The translations under genes and the position numbers were made by a program. The notes below the pieces were generated by a model that was given only the letters and a program-made list of their open reading frames with translations, was not told where the DNA came from and made no database searches. A stretch of 64,000 nucleotides of DNA from the NCBI RefSeq assembly GCF_910592395.1, contig NC_088315.1, positions 15,483,808 to 15,547,807 on the forward strand. Reading direction: 5' to 3'. Shown here one piece after another: positions 45,101 to 56,200 of this stretch (within the stretch, counting starts at the first letter, position 1; every line of letters starts with the position of its first letter). Origin of the DNA: Lineus longissimus (taxonomy: Eukaryota; Nemertea; Pilidiophora; Heteronemertea; Lineidae).

Positions 45101-46156
45101 TGATAATATTATTGCAATGGCCAAATTGGGGCCAAATGCATGTGCATGAGTTTCGCGGTAGAGCGGAGCAATCAAACCTCGGTTACAGGAACAGGCTGGT
45201 GTCTAGAAGCCGTTTAAATGTCCTAGGATTAGGATTGAATGTCCGGGAAACAAAGGATTCTTTAATTCGTTATATACTAAGCTATTGACGGTCGTGGTCT
45301 CTATAGAGCCATGTGAGCGAGCATAATACAATAGGTCCAGACACTTTTTCCAGGGGACATTTTCTACTTCTACACTGGCTGTGAACAGCATAGTATACAT
45401 TTACATAGCCCTTGTGTGCGTGTGGCTGGTGGGTGGGTGCCGGGGTGGGTGGGGAAGTAAAAAGGGGTCCGGCCTTTTAGGTTTTTGACGGGCCACGTTT
45501 AGGGCTGGCCGCCGCGCCAAAAGGCCGACGCCCGCCCGCCAACCCTTGTCGAAGGGGACGCGTCGACGGCCGAGAGGGTCGTCAAACCAACGGTTGGGTG
45601 ATTAGGCAGGGCAATCTGCAGCGTAGGCCTTACGTGCTACTGGCTGGCTGGTCCTGGGCAGGCCCCAGCCTACCGCATCATCTCGGAATTAGCGGGCGAG
45701 AGTTTGGCATTACTGATGCCTACTGCACACTAGGACACTTTTTCCAGGGGGGCAATTTTTACTTCTACACCGGCAGTCAGGTGTCGTCTTCTACTAATGA
45801 GGCTGCACTTGGGGCCTAAAGAGACAAAAGAAGACGTCTTATCCACACGTGTAACAGGCACTGTCGTATCCAAGCCGGGGATCCAAACCCTCCAAAGATG
45901 AGCCCGCTTATGCAAGACACAACGCAAAAAAAGTAAACAAATATAGATGGTTGAACGACGAGAATAAGTTATCGTACTAACTTCGCGATTCGACAAAAGG
46001 GTGCGATCACAGTAAGGTATCGCACCAACAAAACATTCGATGATCAAGGCTTAAATGTTATCGCGGCCGTATACTAGATGTCTAATAGACGCGCAGATCA
46101 GCGTTAACAATGCTAACATCTTACCAGTGTATAACGTTTAACAACAGCAGAATGGG
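42168..46156. mobile_element. Non-autonomous element with about 220-bp TIRs
   Basis: The ends (42168-42386 and 45934-46156) are inverted copies over about 220 bp with a few differences, starting CCCATTCTGCTGTT. A second inverted pair lies deeper inside: GTAGAAAATTGCCCCCTTGA at about 42952 against a matching CAGGGGGGCAATTTTTACTT near 45745, with a third copy near 45350. The interior of about 3.5 kb has no recognisable protein. A minus-strand frame at 44127-44390 is open, but I do not recognise it. The insertion lies in the piggyBac B transposase and no target duplication is visible. Superfamily unknown. Confidence 0.85.
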
Positions 46157-46233
46157 TTAGGTCACTTAGAAGAGGGTATCCTGCTGAGTTCAAAAGGAAG
46201 CCCTTTCTCAGAGACATGGGAAGGAACAGAGGT

Positions 46234-47312
46234 ATAACAGGATTAACAATCAGCTCTCACCACCGCGACCTTTACAGAGAATCTGGCCTTCTACCACTCG
46301 AAAAGCGCAGGAAATTCCATCGCCTCGTAATGTTCTACAAAATTTTAAACTGACTTGCACCAACCTACCTCAAAGACCTCATCCCAGAACTAACCGTCGA
46401 TAGTCACTACCATAACACACGTTTAGCTACAAACAACAATATAACACCTTTCCTTTGCCGCACAAATAGCCTCTACTCAAGCTTCTTCCCTTCTACAATC
46501 CGCGACTGGAATTCTCTCGACCTTTCTATACGTGCGAAACCAACTCTAAACTCTTACAAATATTCCCTAACCAAACTGCCAGAATTCTCTATCAAACCAA
46601 TCCCCTCCTGGCTAGACATCGGCCCTCGCCCACTTAACATCATTCTCACACGTATGCGAAACAACTGCAGCGGACTAACATCTGACCTATACCTAAACCA
46701 CGTTTCGGAAAACCCCACTTGCCTCATGTGCCCAATGCATGTTCCAGAAACCTCTTCACACTTTCTTCTCGACTGTCCTAAGTACGAAAACCAACGCAAC
46801 TCCCTAATCGCCAATACCCTTCAAATAACACACATCCATAATGCAACTCTCAACTCAAACATCCTTCTCAACGGCCATCCATCTTTCTCCAACCTCGAAA
46901 ATGCTCTCCTTATCAAATCAACCCTAAAATTCATTTCATCCACAAATCGTTTTCCAATCTAACTCAAAGAAAAATATCTGACCCCCCCTCTTTTCCGTTT
47001 CCGCCAACCCCAAACTCGTATGATCATTCCTAACTCTTGCACCCCCGCCCCCCTGCACTTTCCAAACTATCTATCCTTTTTTTTCTCTCTTTTTTGCGAA
47101 ATTTACTACATTTCAACTTCACATGTTTCTCAATTATATATTCTGTATATCTCTTCAAATTATCTTTAAAAAACTTATGTCACTATTCGTATCTTCATAA
47201 ACTTATGTAACTATTTGCATATATTTATATTTTGCAGTAGTTTAAGCCTTCGGCTTTTAACTGTAAAATACATGTACAATATAAACCGAATAAACTCTTT
47301 GTAAAAAAAAAA
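46234..47312 (+). mobile_element. 5'-truncated LINE with poly(A)
   Basis: The 9-bp target duplication AACAGAGGT flanks it (46225-46233 and 47313-47321). The 3' end has AATAAACTC followed by A12. The coding remnant reads KFHRLVMFYKILN, then SFFPSTIRDWNSLDLSIRAK. After these comes an RNase-H-distal Cys/His region PTCLMCPMHVPETSSHFLL with DCPKYENQR, as in CR1/L2/Jockey-type LINEs. One stop follows YKILN. It carries only the last part of ORF2. Confidence 0.9.
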
Positions 47313-48582
47313 AACAGAGGTGAGTTTCATTCATTCTCAGAGGACACTGCTGCCAACTCAGTGCTTTGCACCATCTGGAGTGACACAAAGTGTGTCACAT
47401 TTGCCACTAATGCTCATTCTGCTGGGGGGGAATGATACAGTACAGAGGAGGCAAGGAGATGGAAGAAGGGTAGAAGTTCCAGCCCCAACCATGATCAAAG
47501 ACTACAACAGTAACATGGGAGCCATTGATGAAAACGACCAACTGCAACAATCGTATGCCACCGACCGAAAGTCCAGAAGGTGGTGGGTCCGAATCTTCTT
47601 AGACTTCTTGAATGCAGCTACAGTCAATGCATACATTTTGTATAAACTCTCCTTCGATCTGATCAACAATCCAATGCCTGAAAAAAGCAACTCAAGCCAA
47701 TGGAACACAAGAAGTTCAGGCTAGAAGTCATCCGCAGTCTCATAGGCGACTTCACAAGTCGCAAATTGGTTGGTCGTTCAACAGCTGTTTTGATGCAACA
47801 TGAAGTGCTCTTTAGAAAGGATCACACCTCAGTCAATCTTGACAGTAGAATCATTTTGAAGAGGGGTAAGTGTCACTACTGCTGCCTAGGACATGGGAGG
47901 AATGCAAGAAGGGTTGAAACTAAGTATGGTTGTGCCACATGCCTAAAGCGACTATGTCCCGGGGAGTGTCATACAGCGTACCATCGTAGGGTACTCCACA
48001 TTGATAGTGATGATGATTAGGAACATTAGGGCAATTGTTTTCTCCAGAAGGTGTCTTGACATTGACATTCACTCATTTCTATCATTGTTTGTGTTGAGAA
48101 ACTGTTGGAATTCAAAGGAGAAAGTGAGAGACGAAAATGTTCATATTCATCGTTTTCTTTCGATTCGCTCGTTAGTGGATAACATGTAAATAAGTTAGCA
48201 AAAACTCATTACTGTGCATAAAATTAGTGTTCATTGGCTTTGTGGATAAAGCAGAGACTTCAGAGAATGATTTGCAACAAAGAAATAAGCAAAATTTGTG
48301 AGTAACTCTAAAATAGATGAATTTATTTTCATATTTCGTCGCAAATTTACCATAATTAACGCCAATTAACAATTACTAATTATTATGCAGTTGCAATTAC
48401 TGACCAGTTTTATTGTATTTGGAAACTACATGTTCTCACCTTTCAGGAAATGTATACTTTTCTATGTTTCGAGCCAGCAGGTACTCATAGAAATGAAATC
48501 AAAGTTGTATACATAAAAATCGGGTAAAAAAAGGGAAAATTGAAAAATAAGTTGGGAACGTAAGGGTTAACCGTTTGGACCC

Positions 48583-48702
48583 TGATCTCGCCGCACGGCG
48601 AGCAAATAAAAACCACCCTCATGGCCTGATCTAGCCGCATGGCGAGCAAATGAAAACCACCCTCATGGCCTGATCTCGCCGTGTGGCGAGCGACTACGTA
48701 TG
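48583..48702. repeat. Tandem hairpin units near the left end of piggyBac C
   Basis: Almost three units of about 43 bp start at about 48581, 48625 and 48669. Each carries a palindrome of the type CTCGCCG-CA-CGGCGAG (48587-48602 is perfect) and the first two also AAAACCACCCTCATG. The loop and one stem base vary between units. Confidence 0.9.
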
Positions 48703-49306
48703 CCTAAGGCTGCGTATCCATAGGCTGTTCCGTGCCCTGCACAACATTCCCTTTTTACCGCCTGGTGCGCCACACGGACAATGAACCTTCCTTGGTGTTA
48801 TTGATCGTTCCCATAGGTTATGCCGTGTCACATTGCGGGCATATATGCACTGTGGATTGGGAATATAGGCCCATATTGGGATTGAACATGTCCATTCTTT
48901 TGCGAGTGAACAACACGAAAGCAATGTCTGAGGCGAAATTAATTCAAGAGGTTCATCAACGGGAACTACTCTGGGACCCCGAGACTGATGATTATCATAA
49001 CAAGCACGAACCTGTAATTTGTTGCTTAAAAGTCAAGTTTTATATACATGTACATGTCAATTTGATGTTGCAAGTGAAAATACAAGTTACTTGTATTTTC
49101 ATTTTCAATATTCATAAGAAATTGTCTTCTGAAATAATGACAGCGTGCGGATAAACGCGATTGACCGCTGCGAAATGAGGACTACAAAGGCCTACATGAC
49201 CAAAAAGGAATATCCAATGGAGACGCAGGGCATAGTGCCAGGTCACAAGGCTGTTACGCCACAATGCCACACTACACAAGGGCATACCCTATGGATACGC
49301 GGCCTA
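48702..49306. repeat. Imperfect inverted repeat in the 5' part of piggyBac C
   Basis: AAGGCTGCGTATCCATAGG near 48702-48723 is matched in inverse by CCTATGGATACGCGGCC near 49287-49305. Looser similarity continues inward. It may be a decayed MITE or a subterminal feature. The open frames between have no recognisable domain. Confidence 0.5.
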
Positions 49307-49477
49307 ACTGTCTTCGTTTCGTGTGTTTTACCTGTGGGAAATCCCCGTTTTATGACCACCGGGGGGGATTCCAGAATCATTTCCCCGCTTTTTTCTACAC
49401 GGCACATTTCGATCCAGTGGACCAAAAGTTGTCAAATTCACGTTTCTAAGTTGTCTTTGTCACTACAAGAAGACAAA

Positions 49478-51684
49478 ATGGCGTCTTTGAAGACAGTGGA
49501 GGAAGTCTTGGAGGAACTTATAGTGGATGAAGATTCAGGTGACAAGGATTTCGTTGAGTTGTCTGATGCATTTTCAGACGATGATGATATCAATGCACTG
49601 TTGTCTGTACATGAGCACATGCATGTACAGGGTTCTAATAGTGAGGACTGGCCTATAGAGTCCGGTGAGGAGGGGGAGGATGCAGAACTGTCAGATATGG
49701 TTGATAACCCCCCTGAAACAGACGGTACACACTCTGATGTAGGCCCATATGATGAACAGGACTCTGATAGTGATTATATGCCCCCTAATGCAGAGGTTGG
49801 AGCCGAGTCAGGGTCTGAGAACCCTGTCCCTAGTGACAGTAGTGATGGTGAAGATGTGACTGTCCGAGGACGAAAGCGAAACAGACAGCCTACCGGTGCC
49901 GGTCGTCGTCCTAGACGTGATTCACCACCCCCCACCAACACCACCAGTACCCCCTCCACTTGTGCCCCCTCCTGGTCAACCCCAACCTCAACCACAGGTA
50001 CAGCTACCAGCACAACCAGCTCCAGTGGCACAACCTGCCGGACGTGGACGTGTCCGTACCCGTGGTGGCGGACGTGGTGCCCGTGTCCGTGGTGGCCAAG
50101 GCAGGGGGCGTGGCCAACGTGGTAGAGGAGGCCAGCAGGCTCAAGCTTAAGCCTAGCCAAGGGGAAGAGGTTGTAGGGGACGTGGCCAACGTGGTGGAGG
50201 AGGCCAGCAGGCTCAAGCTCAAGCCCAGCCAAGGGGAAGAGGTCGTAGGGGGCAGCAGAGACAACCAGACCCTGGTCCTCAGTGGGTACCTGATCAAGGA
50301 GAGGTTCCCAATTGGTTGCCACCATTGAGATCCCCAACACCAGGACAACCTAAAGTAGACTGCAATGGATTTACGCCAGTAGAATTCTTCTTCAAATGTC
50401 TCCCTCCAAATTTGGTTGAACTGATTGTGACAGAAACTAATCGTTACTATGCTCAATGGAGGCTTCTTTGGATGCCAAGATACGTCGTGGGGAACATGTC
50501 AAAGCTGCTGAGGAGTATACAAGGAAATATTGGAGAGATACCACTGCTGATGAGATGAGAGCCTTTCTAGCCATATTGATAGTCATGGGAAACAACAAAA
50601 GGCCCAGTTACAAATCATATTGGACCACTGATTCCATAATACAAATGGAGGGATTCCGAACCATCATGTCAAGAGACCGCTTCTTGAATCTACTTCGTTT
50701 CTTGCATGTTTCAAACAATGAAACAGCAGTACCAAGGGGGCAGCCAGGGTATGATCGTTGCCAAAAGATTCGACCAGTTATTGACATATGTGTTTCACAA
50801 TGGCAGGACGCCTTCAATATTGAGAAGCAGGTTGCGATTGACGAAGGAATGATCGGGTTCAAAGGCCATGTGTTCATGAGGCAGTACATGCCAAAAAAAC
50901 CGACCAAGTGGGGATTGAAAGCATGGATTTTGGCATCTTCCCAAACAGGATTCGTATCAAACTGGAAGCTCTACACCGGGAAAGAGGGGGACAGAGCTGA
51001 AGAGCGCCTTGGTCAAAAGGTAGTTACTGATTTGATGGAAATTTCACCTCAGGGACATGAATGCTATTGTGATAATTTCTTCACCTGCTATGAGCTGCTG
51101 CAAGATCTAGAACGAAGAGGTATTGGCTGCTGTGGTACCGTGAAATCCAATAGAAAGTCAAATCCTCCAGAGATCAAGACATTTATTGCAAAGAGAGGAG
51201 CTGCAGTACTCAAGGCATTGTCTCCAATTTTCAAGAGATGTGGAAATACGTTGGCTGTAGGATGGTTTGACGGCCTGTGACAATGTTGAGCAATATGCAA
51301 TCATCTGAAATGATTGAAAAACGAGTCAGGGATGCTGATGCTGCTGATCATCACCGTGTTGTGAACAAACCAGAACCTGTTGTGAAATACAATGAACACA
51401 TGGGGGGTGTTGATCTCTCCGATCAATACAATTCCTATCAGAATACCAACCGCAAATTATTCAAGTGGTGGAAAAAAGTATTCATTCATTTGTTCATCAC
51501 TGCTAGTGCTATCAGTAATGCATACATCATGTACAAGTGCACTGTCCAAAACAACGCTGAGCAAAAAAAAGGATGTGATTTCGAGGCCTGGAAACCGTAC
51601 TTATGGAGTCGACACGCTGAAAGACTAACTGACACGCACTTCATCGAGGAAATTCCAGAGGGGAGTACCCAGCCTACATGGTAG
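49478..51684 (+). pseudogene. piggyBac transposase C, frameshifted
   Basis: Start ATG 49478 (MASLKTVEEVLEELIVD) is chosen because it opens the acidic N-terminus. A frameshift in a C6 run near 49928 moves reading to an RG-rich linker (RVRTRGGGRGARVRGG, about 50050). Two stops follow at 50148-50156, in the first of two tandem 69-bp units. The DDE domain after a shift near 50455 shows VAIDEGMIGFKG (about 50837), ECYCDNFFTCYELL (about 51060) and, after a shift near 51270, NEHMGGVDLSDQYNSY (about 51390), giving three Asp. The C-terminus is short (EEIPEGSTQPTW) and lacks the cysteine-rich domain that A and B have. TAG is at 51682-51684. Confidence 0.9.
50107..50250 (+). repeat. 69-bp tandem duplication coding for the RG/Q linker
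   Basis: CGTGGCCAACGTGGTAGAGG begins unit 1 (about 50107) and recurs at about 50176 with a few differences. Unit 1 has TAA and TAG where unit 2 has CAA/CAG codons, so the stops look like C-to-T changes after the duplication. Confidence 0.9.
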
Positions 51685-52463
51685 ATGCTATTTTGGCTCA
51701 GTGTGAACCTATTAGACATGAATTAAATGTGTCTACACTGTTATAGCTTTCTAGTGAAGCAGTACAAATTTGTGACCCATCACAGCAAAACCAGGCGCAT
51801 GTCGCTCTGAGCTTGACAGGTTGAGACGGACTGTCTGTTCATTTCTCTATTGTCTGCCTTTTGTGAAATATGAGCACATCAATTACTTCCATTATCTCCT
51901 GGTGTCATTTAGGCTCATCTTCTGTGCGACAAGCGCCTGGTTTTGCTGTGACGGGTCACATTTGGTGTTTTCAAACCTGAAATTCGGTTACCTGGGTTAC
52001 CACCAAAAACACTGAAAATAGCAAAATTTTGCCAATCTGCTACAAAATCCTGACTAAGGACAGTATCTTTACCCTTCCTACTTGCTCTCTGTCATCATTC
52101 ATGTGAATATAATGAAGGCAAAGCATAATTCCAGTTGAAGACATACATAGAAAATAAATGTAGAGTTTTTGTAATTTTTTGGGGGTCACCTTACCCCCCC
52201 CCCAAAATATGAGACCTGGGGGGTCAGATTGCAAAACCAATGACATTTTCAGAAACTACAGGCAAAATGCTCAAAAAGCTTAATCTACACCAAGGCAACT
52301 GCTTCTATGCTTCACCTTCAAAAATAACTTTGAAATTTTCAGGTCACTCTTATTTTTACTATGTAAAAAACCTTCAGGCCCTTAGGGTGGTTTCTCAAAA
52401 AAACCTTCACGCCATGACATGAGGGTGGTTTTTCAAAAAAACCTTCAGTCCCCAAAGGGTTAA

Positions 52464-52590
52464 AGAATACGCTCGTATCTGATTTTGTCTTGCATACCGC
52501 ATTAGTGGAAGTGCAGGCAGTTTTACACAGCCGTCCCCTAACTGACAATAGTCCAGAACCAGATGATTACAGCGTGCTCACCCCAAAGTA
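52464..52590 (+). pseudogene. BEL/Pao-type pol fragment 3 (post-core integrase)
   Basis: The frame includes SDFVLHTALVEVQAVLHSRP, the segment that follows the catalytic Glu in BEL/Pao integrases. It continues from the TTAA in the same codon phase as the fragment ending at 39364. A stop follows near 52590. No long terminal repeat was found downstream. Confidence 0.85.
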
Positions 52591-53290
52591 GGTCTCGTTG
52601 GCGTCATTAGTGAGGTTGAGATCCACAACTTATCCCAATACTTATACTTATCACTTATGAAATTTGCGAAATACGTCATCAAATTTGATGGGGGCATTTC
52701 ACCCCGATAAGTTGGCAAAAAGGGCCGATTGGGCCTTGTCAAAAATCAGGTTTTTCGACAGCACCGAGTTGAGCAATCAACCCGGAATGCCGCAGGAAAT
52801 CATAAGCAGATTGACATGCATGATTCAAGACAAACTGGTGTGCTTTTTGTCACAAACCAAGACCACGATTATGGACAACAGAAAATGTTATATTTCACTG
52901 TTTTGCGTCTGCGAGACAAGGTGGGGTCAGTTAAAACTGGGACTTATAAAATCGCTTATGCAATGGTGACGTGTAAATATCCCACATAATGCGTCATCGC
53001 TCTGTAGGCATATCACTCACAGTGCATCACGTATAAGGGGCGCGATCGCGCTCGCGCTCCTCCGCGCTCCCAAAATCAGATCAAGGAGAGTGAAAAGTCG
53101 CGCTCCTTGCATTTTATAATGTTTTTGAATGTTTTTACCCTCAGCTGATCACGGACATTCCCGAGCATTGCCGAAGTGTCTTCGGCAGACCCTGCCTTGG
53201 TTTGCAGTACGAGCTTGCTGATTGGCTGTTAGAAGTTTGTCATATTCTTTCCGACCAATCAGCAGCTCCGTCTTTCACAGCATTAACAAC
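52591..53290. other. Unassigned, with CpG-rich palindromic block
   Basis: GCGCGATCGCGCTCGCGCTC and related words lie at 53038-53075. They are followed by AAGGAGAGTGAAAAG, which recurs in the same orientation near 58590. The first block could be a left element border or promoter of hAT-2, but no matching inverted end was found. Confidence 0.4.
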
Positions 53291-56200
53291 ATGGCGTTGA
53301 AGAAGAAAAAAGATGATGATTCATCTGGCACTGTGCAATTGCACACATTTCTCAAATACCATAACTCTGACAGCTTCGGGTACAGCACATATATGAAAGA
53401 CGGCAAAACGTACGTCTGTGGCGTTTATTGCAAAATATGCGCCCGTTATGCTGATCGGCTGAGAGGGGACTTTCGTGTGCGTGGGAATGTCGGAGAAGCA
53501 TCGCTGACATTTTGTACTGGGACTGATTTTGTGTCGAGCTGGACTCTGAAGAGGCACTTGTCAAACTCTCTCTCACATTCGAAGGCTCTTAGATACAAGG
53601 AAGAAGAAGATGATTCAGCAGACGTCGTTGCTGTTACTAGTGTTAGTTCAACGGCAGGTAGGTGCACAGTCACACTATGTTTTACGCTTCTAGCATGTAC
53701 ATGTATACACAGTCACAGTGTAGTGCAAATGTCATGCATGCACGCATGTACACTTAATCATGATTATGCACTACACTGTGACTGTGCATGGTCCAGGCCA
53801 GCTCAGTGCAATCATTATTTGGTGCATATGAATGTATTACAAATGCAAGAGTTAGCTACTAACTGCAAAGTCAAAGAAGGCCTATAGGCCTACATTACAT
53901 GCTATTTCAGCTATCAATATCTTCTGGGCATGATGAACTAAGTTAGTTCTTAGTCTAAGATGAACACAATCACATGCTGTGGTGTGCTGTGTGTGGTGGT
54001 TCTCTAAACGGTTCTGTCTTTACTGCATCAATCCATGACTCACAACTCTTTCCTCCATCTTCCAGGTTCAGCACCCCTCCCACCAAAGCAAAGAAAGATC
54101 GATCAAATGATGCATGTCCAGTCAAGGGATGCCTGTCGCCGACTTCTGATAGCAGCATACCTCCTGGCAAGAGATGGGCAACCTTTGAGCTGTTTTAAAA
54201 CGCTGGTGAATTGCATGAAGGCCAATGGCGTGAAGCTGATAAGCGGGTATGACAACTCCAACCGAGCCAGGGAACTAGTTCATGCATTAGCCTCAGCTAT
54301 TCGTTCAAAGATCAAGAACATCCTTGTTACCGATGTCAAAGTGTTCTCACTTCTTTCTGATGGGTCCCAAGCCAGGAAAACCGGTATAGAAAAAGAACTC
54401 ATCTACATCCGTGTAGTCCGTGATGGTAGGTTTGGTATGACATTAGTTACATTGTACTTACTGAGCAAGTTGTTGGGGTGACAAATGGGTTCACCAACAA
54501 TGTTTATTTAAGTAAACCTGATTTGTTTTATATTTTGTGTATCAAGGATGGAGGATTCAGGAAGTATGATAACCAACCACGTAAAGTTTTTAACTTTAAC
54601 TCAGTCACAAGGTAGGCGAAAAGTGCATGACTATAACCATTACACCAAGCTCTGGTCCAGTTAGTGCAGGATCTACTAGTCTACTAGACTTTTGAACTTA
54701 CTTTATACTAAAGTGATTTTTCTGAGAGTGAGTCTCATGAACCTTTGCTTCATTTCAGGTCAGCCACAGTTTATTTGCATTGCTTTGCAAGAAGTTACTG
54801 GGGATGCTACTGCAGAACATGTGAAGCAATGTGTGGATGACGCCTTTGATGATCTGAAGATTCCCGAGGACACGTACCAAAAGACGATGGTATCTGCCAC
54901 AGCTGATGGAGCATCTGTCAATACAGGGAAATACAAGGGTGTCCTGACACTTCTGAAGAATGGAAGGAGCTGGCTTCTAACCATTCATTGTGTTCTTCAC
55001 AGGGTTGAACTCGCCCTGAAGGACTCGTTACTGCAAGAGAAGTGCTTTTCAGATGTGAAAGACTTCATGATCCTACTTTACTATTTGTTCAAACAGTCTG
55101 GCAAAACAAAGAAAAACTTCAGAGATTTTGCCAGGGATATCCTGAAGGTTCATAGCTATACATTCCCCAAGGTGCATGGCACTCGGTTCGTCGCCCACCA
55201 GAGGCGAGGTCTTGATGCCCTACTTCATAACTGGGTTACCCTTGCTCAGGCTATTGAAACACTGATGGCTGATCGGTCACAGAAGACCCTGAATGCAAAA
55301 CTAAGGGGCGTACACAAGAAGTTGTCAGATACAGAATTTCTCGGGGTCAGCTTGTTCTTCCGTGAGGTCCTTGAGAAGGTAGCTTGTCTGTCCCTCAAGT
55401 TGGAAAAGGGGGACATCATGATCTTTGAAATTGCCCTGAGTGTTGGAAGAACAATCAGAGCACTACAAGAATTAGAGGTCAGTGATGTTGTTTGTGGACC
55501 ACAACCTGGGCCAGACCAGCAGCTGAAGCTTAATTGTTCTAGCATATGTTTTCACTTGCTTCCTCAGGTTGACCCAACAGTCTTTGATCGCTATCGCCAT
55601 TCCCGTACCTCTGAATCTGATGCTCCTTCTTAGACTGTCACCGCTGTGACTCAACGCTATTCACACATAAAGTGTGAACTGTTGAAGGTAGGTCACAACA
55701 GAATGAAAGCATCAAACAGGGAGAAGGTTTCTCTAGTGTTTGAGAATGCTAAAAGCACTACTGAGGCAAATCTGCAAAGGAAAGTGGATAGCCTGAAGAC
55801 CAGAGTGGTCACTGATGTAGTTGATCAGTTGCAAGAGTGATTTCAGTCCTTTGAACAGGAAGTGTTCCGCAACATGGACTGGTTAGACCCAGCCAACTGG
55901 GTTAATACTGCCAAAGAACTAGGGTCAATTCAATATCTGGCAACTCGATTCAAAACACCTCTTGAGTACCATGGGTACGAGGAGTCAAAGGTTCTGGGAG
56001 AGTTGAAAGATGTAAAACTCTGCCACTCACGCTTCTATGCTGATGCACCAGTAAAAACATTCTGGGAGAAAGTTCTCCGGTTCAGACAAAAAGAGTTCCC
56101 CAACATATGCTTGGTTGTTGAGCTAGTCTTGTGCATAGGGCCAAGCAATGGACAAGTTGAGGCTGGTTTTAGCATGTTAACTACAATGTTGTCTGACAGG

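Larger units (their letters stand above)
40635..48019 (+). pseudogene. piggyBac transposase B, split and frameshifted
   Basis: Start ATG 40635 (MSKSRVYNVEDVTRIL) lies at the HINE border. The acidic N-terminus is followed by a frameshift in a C6 run near 41206. After a basic RGRQRARG linker the DDE domain shows NCAVDEHMVKGKG (about 41860) and VIYIDNFFSS (about 42090). The frame is cut after IFGCGT at about 42163 by the long-TIR element and again at 46233 by a LINE. It resumes at 46156-46233 and at 47322. A shift in a G8 run lies near 47437. NSNMGAIDENDQLQQSY (about 47510) carries the third Asp. A further shift near 47695 leads to the cysteine-rich zinc-binding tail CHYCCLGHGRNARR ... CATCLKRLCPGEC. 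TAG is at 48018-48020. Confidence 0.9.
39369..48566 (+). mobile_element. piggyBac element B with three nested insertions
   Basis: The TIR CCCTTACGTTCCCAAC on the left is matched perfectly in inverse by GTTGGGAACGTAAGGG on the right. TTAA lies at 39365-39368 and 48567-48570. A perfect 9-bp stem with loop TTTA lies at 39382-39403. Removing HINE-like copy 4, the long-TIR element and the LINE leaves about 3 kb, normal for piggyBac. The right TTAA is shared with piggyBac C. Confidence 0.93.
48571..52459 (+). mobile_element. piggyBac element C, abutting B through a shared TTAA
   Basis: TTAA flanks it at 48567-48570 and 52460-52463. The left end reads CCGTTTGGACCCTGA and the right end, reverse-complemented, CCCTTTGGGGACTGA. 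The word AAAACCACCCTCATG recurs on both sides. The left end has tandem units with GC-rich hairpins. The transposase lies at 49478-51684. The sequence beyond the right TTAA is the BEL/Pao integrase, in frame with the fragment left of piggyBac B. Confidence 0.88.

Noticed and set aside
52664-52989. Open frames after the last retrotransposon piece
   Set aside because: No recognisable motif, overlapping in two frames, and no splice or start support.
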